A stretch of DNA of 64,000 bases from Candidatus Villigracilis affinis (lineage in GTDB: Bacteria; Chloroflexota; Anaerolineae; Anaerolineales; Villigracilaceae). The position numbers were made by a program, and so were the translations under genes. The stretch lies in contig JADKEA010000006.1 in the NCBI GenBank assembly GCA_016718275.1, positions 62,001 to 126,000 on the forward strand, in the 5' to 3' direction. Positions 53,241 through 61,207 of the stretch are shown here, piece after piece (the first letter of the stretch is position 1; each line of letters starts with the position of its first letter). Below the pieces are notes generated by a model. It ran no database searches and had not been told where the DNA came from. It saw nothing but the letters and a program-made list of their open reading frames with translations.

Positions 53241-53924
53241 ATGGAAACAGGTCAGCGGGTTTTGGTTGTGGACGATGAAACATCCATCAGGCGCTATTTA
53301 CGCGCCGCATTAACCGCGCAGGGACTCACCGTCTACGAAGCCGCCGATGGACAGGAAGCCTTGAATGCAGTCCTCGCCCACCGCCCCGACCTGATCATCC
53401 TCGACCTCGGCCTGCCCGATATTGACGGCATCGAAGTCACACGCCGCCTGCGTGAATGGTCGCAAACACCGATCATCATTCTCTCCGTCCGCGAAGCAGA
53501 GCAGGATAAGATCGCCGCCCTTGACGCAGGCGCAGATGATTACCTCACCAAACCGTTTGGCACTGGCGAACTCATGGCGCGTATGCGCGTGGTCATGCGC
53601 AGACAGATCAACAGCGCAAATGAACCCATCTTTACAACAGGTGGACTAACACTGGATTTCTCTCATCGCCTCGTCACAGTGAATGAAAAAGAAATCCAAT
53701 TGACCCCTACTGAATATGATATTTTACGTCTGCTGGTTACTCATGCCGGGAAAGTACTAACTCACCGACAACTTCTTCGCCAAATCTGGGGAGAAGGCTA
53801 TGATGACATGCACATCCTGCGCGTCAACATCAGCAACCTGCGCGGCAAACTTGAACCTGACCCGGCAAGACCAACTTATATCCACACCGAGGCGGGAGTG
53901 GGATATCGGTTAAAGGTCTTATGA
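53241..53924 (+). CDS. kdpE: KdpE response regulator
   Basis: A 227-residue OmpR-family regulator. The receiver domain has the acidic pair VDDE, the phosphoacceptor Asp in LIILDLGLPD (about D54) and the Lys in YLTKPF (about 104). The winged-helix output domain (about 130-227) contains LTPTEYDILRLLVTHAGKVL and the wing at THRQLLRQIWG. Nine bases after kdpD. Likely activates kdpF-C. Confidence 0.95.
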   Translation: METGQRVLVVDDETSIRRYLRAALTAQGLTVYEAADGQEALNAVLAHRPDLIILDLGLPDIDGIEVTRRLREWSQTPIIILSVREAEQDKIAALDAGADDYLTKPFGTGELMARMRVVMRRQINSANEPIFTTGGLTLDFSHRLVTVNEKEIQLTPTEYDILRLLVTHAGKVLTHRQLLRQIWGEGYDDMHILRVNISNLRGKLEPDPARPTYIHTEAGVGYRLKVL

Positions 53925-53934
53925 TCCACGAATC

Positions 53935-53976
53935 AAAAAGGCCAGACTTATCATTTGACAAGTCTGGCCTTTTATT
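53935..53976. terminator. Bidirectional terminator after kdpE
   Basis: Stem AAAAAGGCCAGACTT / AAGTCTGGCCTTTT with a 10-nt loop and T runs on the plus strand, between convergent kdpE and mrp. Confidence 0.92.
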
Positions 53977-53987
53977 ATTATTTCTGC

Positions 53988-55061
53988 TTATTCCACGATA
54001 TTGATAGGCAGTGCGTTGTTTGCGCTCATTGCCGCCACACTGGCCTTGGCCGCGATCTTCTGGGCAATATCCTGAATGGATTTCGCCACAGCCGACTCGG
54101 GGAAGGAAGAGACGATTGGTTTGCCAGTATCACCGCCAATGCGGACGTTCTGATCTATCGGTATCTTGCCGAGGAAAGTGGTATTGGTCGCGCGGGCAAG
54201 TTCTTCGCCGCCACCCGTGCCGAATAAGTCCATGCGGGTACCATCGGGCAGGTCGAGATAAGACATATTCTCAACCACGCCAAGAATCGGAACTTCCAAC
54301 TGTTTGAACATGTTCAAACCACGGCTGGCATCTTCCAAAGATACGAGTTGCGGCAAAGTCACAACCACCGCTCCGCTCAACGGCAAAGCCTGCGCTAAAG
54401 ACAGCGCGGCATCACCTGTGCCAGGGGGAAGGTCAATGATCAGATAATCAAGCTCACCCCACTCCACATCGCCGAGGAATTGACGAATGGCAGAGTTGAG
54501 CATCGGTCCACGCCAGATAAGCGGCTGACCAGGTTTGACGAGCAAACCCATTGAGATCATTTTGATGCCATAAGCCTCAGCAGGGATCAGCTTCTGTCCA
54601 TTAGGAGGCGGGAGTTTTTCCACACCAAGCATTGTAGGAGTGTTGGGGCCATAGATATCGGCATCCATCAACCCGACGCGTGCACCACTCTGCGCCAACG
54701 CTACCGCAATATTCACGGAAACCGTTGACTTGCCCACACCGCCTTTGCCAGACCCAATGGCAATGGCATTACGGATCGGCATCGAAACCAAACCGCGCAT
54801 GCGGCCATCGTTCGGAACATCCGAATCCATTTTGAGGTCGATGGTTTTGACACCATCCACGGTCATCACAGCTTCGCGCACTTCCTTTTCAATTCGTCCG
54901 CGCAAAGGGCATGCGGGTGTGGTCAGCATAACAGTAAACGAGACCTTGTCACCAGCAATCTCCAGATTGCGGATCATATTCAAGGTGACCAGGTCCTGAT
55001 GTAACTCTGGTTCCTGCACCTTGCTTAATGCGGCTAGAACAGATTCTTTTGTGGGTGTCAT
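53988..55061 (-). CDS. mrp: Mrp/NBP35 P-loop ATPase without the CxxC motif
   Basis: A 357-residue protein with an N-terminal DUF59/MIP18 domain (AALSKVQEPELHQDLVTLNM; TTPACPLRGRIEKEVREAV) and a ParA-like ATPase: GSGKGGVGKSTVSVNIA (deviant Walker A), DADIYGPNTPTMLG, IIDLPPGTGDAALS. Mrp proteins carry and transfer Fe-S clusters through a CPxC motif near the C-terminus; here that place reads ENMSYLDLPDGTRMDLFGTGG, so the bridging cysteines are missing. Beyond the nuoI gene on the same strand, it is probably part of the nuo cluster. Confidence 0.92.
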   Translation of the reverse strand: MTPTKESVLAALSKVQEPELHQDLVTLNMIRNLEIAGDKVSFTVMLTTPACPLRGRIEKEVREAVMTVDGVKTIDLKMDSDVPNDGRMRGLVSMPIRNAIAIGSGKGGVGKSTVSVNIAVALAQSGARVGLMDADIYGPNTPTMLGVEKLPPPNGQKLIPAEAYGIKMISMGLLVKPGQPLIWRGPMLNSAIRQFLGDVEWGELDYLIIDLPPGTGDAALSLAQALPLSGAVVVTLPQLVSLEDASRGLNMFKQLEVPILGVVENMSYLDLPDGTRMDLFGTGGGEELARATNTTFLGKIPIDQNVRIGGDTGKPIVSSFPESAVAKSIQDIAQKIAAKASVAAMSANNALPINIVE

Positions 55062-55119
55062 GTAGTTTTACCTATTAAATTTTTTACCACAACACTTGCG
55101 CCATGCGCCAATGCGGTGA

Positions 55120-55178
55120 GGGTCATAAAGGGCCACAAAGGTTTTCCTTCGTGACCCTTCATTCCTTTGTGGTTAATG
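55120..55178. repeat. Palindromic repeat between mrp and nuoI (ACAAAGG type)
   Basis: GGGTCATAAAGGGCCACAAAGG on the left (written here in two parts: GGGTCATAAAG and GGCCACAAAGG) pairs imperfectly with CCTTCGTGACCC and CCTTTGTGG on the right. Unit composition matches 47633-47718. Confidence 0.6.
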
Positions 55179-55181
55179 ATT

Positions 55182-55796
55182 CTATGCAGCCGCAGCTTCA
55201 GCCTTGGCAGCCTTGGCTGCTTCCTTGGCTTTGCGGGCTTCCTCTTCGCGGGTGTAATTCTCAGGGCGGATCTCCGCGTAGTACTTGGCGGGTTTCAGCA
55301 ATTTATCGAGGTTGTACACATTGCGGTCGTAGGATGCAATATCGAAATCGTGATCCATCTTGATCGCATCAAAGGGACAATACTCGGCGCAAAAACCGCA
55401 GTTCATGCAGATATCCATGTCGACGTAGAAATTCGTCGGAACAGGAACAGGCCTGCCCGTGGAAGGATCGTTCGTTCGCACAATCCAGATACACTGAGGC
55501 GGACACACCTTCGAACAAATTCCGCACGAGGTACAGCGGATTTCCTTCTTTCCATCCGCGCCTTCATCGTATACAAGGAAAGGCACGTAGCGGAATTCCT
55601 CGGGCACGATCAATTGCTCTTCAGGATACTGCACCGTAAAGATGCCTTTCGTATCCTTGCTCGAACGATGACGAATGCCTTCTTCCGTGTTGTAGCGTTT
55701 CTTACCGCGCAGCATCCACGAGATATCTTCAGTATATGTATCCCAGAATCGCTTCCAGGTGACGCTTAGTCCTTTAAGAATACCTTTTCCATACAT
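55182..55796 (-). CDS. nuoI: NADH-quinone oxidoreductase subunit I
   Basis: A 204-residue complex I subunit. The two [4Fe-4S] ferredoxin motifs are intact: CTSCGICSKVCPP (about 81-93) and CMNCGFCAEYCPFD (about 116-129), for clusters N6a and N6b. N-terminal amphipathic region KGILKGLSVTWKRFW contacts the membrane arm. The C-terminal 30 residues are Ala/Glu/Lys-rich (EEARKAKEAAKAAKAEAAAA) and low-complexity. Lies 14 nt downstream of nuoCD. Confidence 0.95.
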   Translation of the reverse strand: MYGKGILKGLSVTWKRFWDTYTEDISWMLRGKKRYNTEEGIRHRSSKDTKGIFTVQYPEEQLIVPEEFRYVPFLVYDEGADGKKEIRCTSCGICSKVCPPQCIWIVRTNDPSTGRPVPVPTNFYVDMDICMNCGFCAEYCPFDAIKMDHDFDIASYDRNVYNLDKLLKPAKYYAEIRPENYTREEEARKAKEAAKAAKAEAAAA

Positions 55797-55810
55797 AGTT
55801 CATTCTCCTG

Positions 55811-57556
55811 TTAGCGATCAAGTTCGCCCATGACGATATCAAGCATGGCCAGCAGCGCAACGAAGTCAGCGATCTTTGAGCCGATGCACATGCTCTCCAC
55901 AGCAGTGAGGTTGACGAAGGAAGCAGGGCGCACATGATAGCGATAGGGATTCGGCTTGCCATTCGAAACGACATAGAAAGCCAGCTCGCCCTTCGGCGAC
56001 TCAATGCGGCCGTACGCTTCACCTGCCGGAACCCGAACCTGATATTGCGGCTTCTGTGAGTTAATCGGCCCCTGGGGAATTTGCTTGAGAGCCTGCTCCA
56101 GAATTCGCAGCGACTGTCGAATTTCATCGAAACGGATCAGATAGTTATCCATCATGTCGCCGTTCTGACGCACAGCCACATCGAAATCGAAGCGGTCGTA
56201 AATGGAATAAGGATCGGCGCGGCGCAGGTCATAAGGCACGCCAGTTGCGCGAAGCACGGGGCCTGTCACCGAGTATTTGATCGCGTCTTCCGCATTCAAC
56301 ACATGGATGCCTTTGAGGCGCGCCACCAAAATCTCATTCTCGTTGAGGAAGCGTTCCATTTCATCGGTCTTGGCAGGCAGACGTTCGAGGACCAAATCCT
56401 TGATCTTCTGCATCACATAATCGGGAATATCGCGCACCACGCCGCCAAAGCGGAAGTAATTGCACATCATGCGTGCGCCCGAAACTGCCTCGAAGATATC
56501 GAGTACCAGTTCACGCTCTTCAAAAGCGTAGAGCGAAGGTGTGTACATCGTGCCGAGATCGTTCATCAACATGCCGATGAAGATCAAGTGGTTTTGAATA
56601 CGGCTCAATTCCGCCATGATCACACGGATGTATTCCGCACGTTCAGCGACCTGGATCTTCATCAACTTTTCAACTGTGGTGACATAACCAAAGTTATTGC
56701 TCATCGAGTTGAAATAATCGAGGCGATCGGTGTACGGAATGACCTGCAGATAGGTGTTACGCTCGCCAATCTTGTCGTGGTTGCGATGCAGATAACCCAT
56801 TACAGGCTTGAGGCCAATGATGGTTTCACCATCAAGGGTGACAGCCACACGCAACACGCCATGCGTGGAAGGATGATGCGGACCCATATTGACCACGATG
56901 TGATCTGTATTAAGGCTGCCCTCTTCATTCTTCATGGTGTGGCGTTCGAGAGAAGCGTAAAGGCCGTCTTCATTGACGACTTCAAATTTCTCGGGATCAA
57001 AGTCTGCGGGGAATTTCAAATTGTCGCGGAATGGATTTTTATTTTCAGCGAAAGTGTGCTGTCCATCAGGCCAGCGGCTCTTGAAGGGTTTGGCTTCCTC
57101 TTCAAAGAAAGGCTCTTTCCAATCCTTGCGCAGCGGGTGGCCTTCGTAGCCTTCCCACATCAAAATGCGACGCAGATCGGGGTGACCGGTGAATTTGATT
57201 CCCAGTAAATCCCAGGCTTCGCGCTCCTGAAAATCAACGCCCGGCCAGATGTTGATGAGTGACGGAACTTCAACAGGGTCTACACGTTCCACTTGAACCC
57301 TGAACACCAAACCAGGTCCGCCTGTGGTCTTGTAGGCGTGATAGACCACTTCCATTTTATTTTCGGCGAGGTAATCCACACCGGTGACGGCAGTAAGCAG
57401 GTCAAAACCAAATTCATCGCGGATGGCGGTTGCCACTTCCACGAGGTTCTCTTTGTTTACGATAAAGCCGGTGTAGCCGGGACGTGCATCCGCGGTGACC
57501 ATGCCCGGGAAACGGGCAACCAAATCCACAGTTTGAGTTTGGACAGGGGTGGCCAT
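55811..57556 (-). CDS. nuoCD: NADH-quinone oxidoreductase subunit C/D fusion
   Basis: A 581-residue fusion. The NuoC part (about 1-190) carries FQEREAWDLLGIKFTGHPDL and GHPLRKDW. The NuoD part (about 215-581) carries VVNMGPHHPSTHGVLRVAVTL, LHRNHDKIGERNTYLQ, and FDFDVAVRQNGDMMDNYLIR, which contribute the quinone site with the conserved His residues. Fused NuoCD is known from Escherichia and other phyla. Overlaps nuoB by 1 nt (TAATG). Confidence 0.95.
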   Translation of the reverse strand: MATPVQTQTVDLVARFPGMVTADARPGYTGFIVNKENLVEVATAIRDEFGFDLLTAVTGVDYLAENKMEVVYHAYKTTGGPGLVFRVQVERVDPVEVPSLINIWPGVDFQEREAWDLLGIKFTGHPDLRRILMWEGYEGHPLRKDWKEPFFEEEAKPFKSRWPDGQHTFAENKNPFRDNLKFPADFDPEKFEVVNEDGLYASLERHTMKNEEGSLNTDHIVVNMGPHHPSTHGVLRVAVTLDGETIIGLKPVMGYLHRNHDKIGERNTYLQVIPYTDRLDYFNSMSNNFGYVTTVEKLMKIQVAERAEYIRVIMAELSRIQNHLIFIGMLMNDLGTMYTPSLYAFEERELVLDIFEAVSGARMMCNYFRFGGVVRDIPDYVMQKIKDLVLERLPAKTDEMERFLNENEILVARLKGIHVLNAEDAIKYSVTGPVLRATGVPYDLRRADPYSIYDRFDFDVAVRQNGDMMDNYLIRFDEIRQSLRILEQALKQIPQGPINSQKPQYQVRVPAGEAYGRIESPKGELAFYVVSNGKPNPYRYHVRPASFVNLTAVESMCIGSKIADFVALLAMLDIVMGELDR

Positions 57557-58200
57557 TATGCACTCTCCTGTGTTACTTTGGCGACAGCGGCGGCCTGCTT
57601 GATATCTGCATTGCGGCGGACATCGATCAGGTCAGGGCCAAGGATCGGCATGGGCACATAATTGCCATCCTTCTTTTCCTTGTTGTACCAACGTACGGTC
57701 TTGATCGATTGTCTGTCAATTTTTTCCTGCAACTTGATCAAGCCAGCGATCAACGCCTGCGGAGTGGGAGGACAACCCGGAATGTACACGTCAACGGGCA
57801 GGAATTTATCAATACCAGCCACCACGTTGTATCCTTCCTTGAAGGGTCCACCGCTCGATGCGCATGCGCCCATCGCAACAACGTATTTCGGTTCAGGCAT
57901 TTGATTGTAGAGGCGGATGATGGCGGGCAGCATTTTCTTGGTCACGGTGCCGGAGACCAGCATCATATCGGCCTGACGCGGGGTCGGGCGCATGACTTCC
58001 ATGCCGAAGCGCGCCATATCGTAACGCGCGGTTTGTGCGGCGATCATTTCGATCGCACAGCATGCCAGGCCAAACATCAACGGCCACACAGAAGAACGAC
58101 GGCCCCAGTTATACAAACGATCGAGCGTCGTTACTGCTACAACATTTTCAAGGTCTTCAGGAATGTTGTAGTTCGGTAAACTTAGTTTTTCATTTTCCAT
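57556..58200 (-). CDS. nuoB: NADH-quinone oxidoreductase subunit B
   Basis: A 214-residue complex I subunit that holds cluster N2. The N2 ligands are visible in FGLACCAIEMIAAQTARYDM (tandem Cys), MGACASSGGPF and VPGCPPTP-type (IPGCPPTPQALI). The C-terminal tail (about 190-214) is extended. Its start overlaps the end of iscX by 11 nt, indicating translational coupling. Confidence 0.95.
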   Translation of the reverse strand: MENEKLSLPNYNIPEDLENVVAVTTLDRLYNWGRRSSVWPLMFGLACCAIEMIAAQTARYDMARFGMEVMRPTPRQADMMLVSGTVTKKMLPAIIRLYNQMPEPKYVVAMGACASSGGPFKEGYNVVAGIDKFLPVDVYIPGCPPTPQALIAGLIKLQEKIDRQSIKTVRWYNKEKKDGNYVPMPILGPDLIDVRRNADIKQAAAVAKVTQESA

Positions 58201-58399
58201 GAATGTTCTCCTCGAACCAGTCTTGGTAGATTGCGTAAAGGATGTCGTCGTTCACGAGCGCGAGGTCATCCTCAAATTCACTTAGTTGAATGGTCCATTG
58301 GTAAATTTGTTGAAGCGAAACATCTTCAATATTTACCTCAGGATGTTGACGGCGCAGTTCCAAAGCAATGGCGTAGGTGGATTCCCAATTCAAAGTCAT
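58190..58399 (-). CDS. iscX: IscX-like Fe-S cluster assembly regulator
   Basis: A 69-residue acidic protein that matches IscX in outline: LNWESTYAIALELRRQHPEV (N-terminal WxD/E-x3-I motif), VSLQQIYQWTIQLSEFEDDL (matching the Tx(D/M)HxWIxxLxxFDDD region of E. coli) and DILYAIYQDWFEENI. IscX binds IscS and modulates Fe-S assembly. No isc or suf genes are in the window; instead it is the first gene of the nuoB-nuoCD-nuoI run. Confidence 0.78.
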   Translation of the reverse strand: MTLNWESTYAIALELRRQHPEVNIEDVSLQQIYQWTIQLSEFEDDLALVNDDILYAIYQDWFEENIHGK

Positions 58400-58473
58400 T
58401 CGGTACTTTCCGTCACAAGCGCGAATTATAGCAGGTGAAATGAATTAGTCAACTGAATTATGCAAAAATATAT

Positions 58474-58500
58474 TTGCAAAAACAAAGAAGTGAGTATAAT
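58474..58500 (+). promoter_or_regulatory. Putative promoter of the SufR-like gene
   Basis: TTGCAA (58474-58479), 15-nt spacer and a perfect TATAAT (58495-58500). The spacer is short, so strength is uncertain; the position fits a short leader. Confidence 0.45.
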
Positions 58501-58595
58501 CACACCAATTGGATGACAACGATGGGAATGGGTGCGACGCACTTCGGATCACCCTAACCAACACTGATTTAGCCTCGAAAGGCATTTTCTCCCCG

Positions 58596-59171
58596 ATGAT
58601 CACCGCCCGCCACAAAGTCCTCGCCCATTTGAAGAAGAGCCGCGCCGCCTCGGCTCGGGAAATTGCGCGCGCCTTGAAAATGTCTGCGCCGAATGTGCGG
58701 CACCACCTTTCTGTGTTGTGCTCAGATGGACGGGTGGAGTCTACGGAGGTCAACAACCGCGAAGGGCGCGGACGACCCGAGAAGCTCTATTCCCTTTCGC
58801 AGGCGGCGTTGGGCGATAATTTGTCGGCGCTGACGGAAGCCCTTTTGACAGAATCAGGCCCACGGTTAAATGTCGAAGCGCTGGCGGGTCATATTTTGAA
58901 TTCGAGTCAGTTTGCAAATCTTCCCATCACAAAAAGGCTTGTGCTTTTAATCGAAAAAATAAATGAGATGCATTATCAGGCGCGTTGGGAAGCCAGCGCG
59001 GAAGGGCCGCGAGTCATTTTGGGGAGATGTCCTTACGCGAAGGTCATCGCAGGCCACCCCGAGTTGTGTAAAATGGATGCGGCGATGCTGAAGAACGCGC
59101 TGGGAAATCAAGTGGAGCAAACGGCGAAAATGGAAAACTTGCACGGCGTTTGCATTTTTGCGATGCGATAA
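58596..59171 (+). CDS. Winged-helix regulator with C-terminal Cys cluster, SufR-like
   Basis: About 191 residues from the ATG at 58596; a longer frame from TTG 58509 is possible. The DNA-binding domain (ARHKVLAHLKKSRAASAREI, ALKMSAPNVRHHLSVLCSDG, VNNREGRGRPEKLYSL) is ArsR/DeoR-like. The C-terminal half contains GRCPYAKVIAGHPELCKMD and a last HGVCIFAM, the Cys pattern by which SufR-type regulators bind an Fe-S cluster. It faces the iscX-nuo cluster divergently, so it may control it (inference). Confidence 0.75.
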   Translation: MITARHKVLAHLKKSRAASAREIARALKMSAPNVRHHLSVLCSDGRVESTEVNNREGRGRPEKLYSLSQAALGDNLSALTEALLTESGPRLNVEALAGHILNSSQFANLPITKRLVLLIEKINEMHYQARWEASAEGPRVILGRCPYAKVIAGHPELCKMDAAMLKNALGNQVEQTAKMENLHGVCIFAMR

Positions 59172-59192
59172 TTTTAAAAAGGAGAATTCATT

Positions 59193-59747
59193 ATGACCGT
59201 AAAACACCTGACGAAAGAAGAACTTGAAGCTGGCCTCAAAGACATCATGCAGTCACCCAAAGATAATGGCGTAATCGAAATGATCGTCTGCAGGCCCGAA
59301 GTGGATGAAAGGGATGTGCTCGAAATCGCTTTACTCGATCTTGACGAAGGTCTTGTTGGCGATAGCTGGAAAGCCCGCGGCAGCACTGCCACACCCGATG
59401 GTTCAGCCCACCCCGATGCGCAGATCAACATTATGAATTCGCGCGCGATCGCGCTGCTGGCACAGGAAAAAGAGCGCTGGTCACTTGCTGGCGATCAATT
59501 TTTTATTGACCTTGATCTAGGCGTTGAAAATCTCCCTGCGGGCACAAGGCTTGCCATTGGCAGCGCCATCCTCGAAGTGACCGCCAAGCCGCACACAGGC
59601 TGTGACAAATTCGCCGCACGCTACGGACGCGAAGCCGCGCTTTTCGTCAACTCGACTGAAGGAAAGAAACTTCACCTGCGCGGGATCAATGCCAAAGTGA
59701 TTCAAGCAGGCACGGTGCGCGTTGGCGATGAAGTAAAAAAGATCTAA
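59193..59747 (+). CDS. MOSC-domain protein
   Basis: A 184-residue protein. The MOSC (molybdenum-cofactor sulfurase C-terminal) fold is indicated by DEGLVGDSWKARGS, DAQINIMNSRAIALLA, DLDLGVENLPAGTRLAIGSA and the conserved Cys in PHTGCDKFAARYG. A C-terminal LRGINAKVIQAGTVRVGDE closes the barrel. MOSC proteins bind sulfur-containing moieties or Moco. Twenty-one bases after the SufR-like gene, so possibly in its operon; the partial fdhD gene 4 kb further on also concerns Mo enzymes. Confidence 0.82.
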   Translation: MTVKHLTKEELEAGLKDIMQSPKDNGVIEMIVCRPEVDERDVLEIALLDLDEGLVGDSWKARGSTATPDGSAHPDAQINIMNSRAIALLAQEKERWSLAGDQFFIDLDLGVENLPAGTRLAIGSAILEVTAKPHTGCDKFAARYGREAALFVNSTEGKKLHLRGINAKVIQAGTVRVGDEVKKI

Positions 59748-59828
59748 AACGCAGAGCGCGGACCTCACCGCGTTTTGCAAATTAGTGTACGGGCCGAAGT
59801 CCACATTCCTGAATTACAAGGAGTCTCC

Positions 59829-60866
59829 ATGAAAGCCGTCCGCTTTATCGGTGCAAATCAACCTCTGCAAATGCAGGAAATCCCCATTCCCGAGATCGGC
59901 GAGCGGGATATCCTTGTGCGCGTCAAAGCCGCGGGCATCTGTCATTCAGATGCGCATTATCGCGCGGGCATTTCACCCGTAAAACCTGTTCCGCTTACAT
60001 TAGGGCATGAAGTGGCAGGTGTGATTGAAAAGGTCGGCGCACAGGTCACAAATTTGAAAATCGGCGAGCGCGTCTGCCTGCATTACAACATATCCTGCGG
60101 CGATTGTTATCACTGCTCCACAGGCAACGACCAATTCTGTGAAAAGGTTTTGATGCTCGGTCACTACACCAACGGGGGCTATGCCGAATATATCAGCGTG
60201 CCTGCGCGCAACGCCATCCGCCTGCCCGATGAAATTCCCTTCGAACAGGGCGCCACGCTTATGTGTGCTTCAGCAACCGCCTTCCATGCGCTGCGCAAGA
60301 GCAGACTCAAAGCTGGAGAAACAGCAGCAATTTTCGGTGCAGGCGGACTCGGCCAGTCGGCCATTCAACTCGCAAAAGCATTCGGCGCGGTCGAAGTCTA
60401 TGCCGTGGACATCAACGACGACAAATTAAATCTCGCCGCGCACTACGGCGCGATTCCAGTAAATGGAAGCAAAGTCCACGCGGTTGAAGAAATCAAAAGA
60501 CTCACCCACGGCAAAGGCGTGGATGTAGCCATCGAAATGATCGGCCTGCCGCTGACGATGAAACAAGCCTTGCAATGTGCGGGTGTGATGGCACGTGTGG
60601 TTATCGTAGGACTTTCGAACAAGCCGCTCGAAATTCAAACCTACACCGAATTGCTCGGCAATGAAGTTGAACTGATCGGCTCGAATGACCATCTTTTGCA
60701 GGAACTTCCCTTGCTTGTAGATCTGGCGCGCCGAAACATATTGAACACTTCGCAAATCGTCACCCGCACCGTGCCGCTGGATGCAGATGCAATCAACACG
60801 ACTCTCGACTCGTTGGAAAAATTCAGCGGCGACGTACGGACAGTCATCGTCCCCGCTTCAGACTAA
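59829..60866 (+). CDS. Zinc-dependent alcohol dehydrogenase
   Basis: About 345 residues of the medium-chain dehydrogenase family. Catalytic zinc ligands are in AAGICHSDAHY (Cys), GHEVAGVIEKVGAQV (His), and the structural zinc Cys4 is CGDCYHCSTGNDQFC (about 93-107). The Rossmann motif FGAGGLGQSAIQLAKAFGA binds NAD(P). The ATG at 59829, 6 nt after AAGGAG, is the start; the upstream frame to 59775 lacks one. Substrate unknown. Followed by a cytochrome-b5-like gene at 40 nt. Confidence 0.9.
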   Translation: MKAVRFIGANQPLQMQEIPIPEIGERDILVRVKAAGICHSDAHYRAGISPVKPVPLTLGHEVAGVIEKVGAQVTNLKIGERVCLHYNISCGDCYHCSTGNDQFCEKVLMLGHYTNGGYAEYISVPARNAIRLPDEIPFEQGATLMCASATAFHALRKSRLKAGETAAIFGAGGLGQSAIQLAKAFGAVEVYAVDINDDKLNLAAHYGAIPVNGSKVHAVEEIKRLTHGKGVDVAIEMIGLPLTMKQALQCAGVMARVVIVGLSNKPLEIQTYTELLGNEVELIGSNDHLLQELPLLVDLARRNILNTSQIVTRTVPLDADAINTTLDSLEKFSGDVRTVIVPASD

Positions 60867-60905
60867 CCTTGGGTTGATTCTGTTTCGAAAGATATAATCT
60901 CCTCT

Positions 60906-61157
60906 ATGAACATCCCCGACCGAATCATCCCCCTTTTGGAACTACGCCGCAACACCGGCGAACGCTACTCGCGCATGTGGATCGCGCACAACGGAATCGT
61001 GTACGATGTCACTGACTGCCCCAAATGGCGCACGGGCATGCATGAATTTCTGCATTTCCCAGGCCAGGACCTTAGCGGCGAACTCACCGATGCCCCGCAT
61101 GAAGAAGAAGTATTCAAACATGACTGTGTAAAAATAGTTGGCAGGTTGGAGAGTTAG
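60906..61157 (+). CDS. Cytochrome-b5-like heme/steroid-binding domain protein
   Basis: A short protein of 83 residues. The segment SRMWIAHNGIVYDVTDCPKW (about 22-41) and GMHEFLHFPGQDLSGEL (about 43-59), followed by DAPHEEEVFKHDCVKIVG, resemble the cytochrome b5 fold, with two His residues (HFPGQDL and PHEEE) as possible axial heme ligands. The usual HPGG is altered to HFPGQ. Its last codons lie in a repeat array. Confidence 0.72.
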   Translation: MNIPDRIIPLLELRRNTGERYSRMWIAHNGIVYDVTDCPKWRTGMHEFLHFPGQDLSGELTDAPHEEEVFKHDCVKIVGRLES

Positions 61158-61199
61158 CAAGTTTAAAGGCTACAATTCCTCAACCTTCAAACCATAAGG
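61142..61199. repeat. Heptad-type repeat (AGGTTNN / AACCTTC type)
   Basis: CAGGTTGG, AGAGTTAGC and AAGTTTA on the left; CCTCAACC, TTCAAACC on the right. Straddles the stop codon of the cytochrome-b5-like gene and ends just before the GH13 ribosome site AAGGAATAA. Confidence 0.5.
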
Positions 61200-61207
61200 A
61201 ATAAAAC

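Noticed and set aside
56081..57208. Long open frame (375 codons) on the plus strand over nuoCD
   Set aside because: It runs antisense to a clear NuoCD frame, has His/Ile-rich composition typical of a shadow of a GC-biased gene and no ribosome site.
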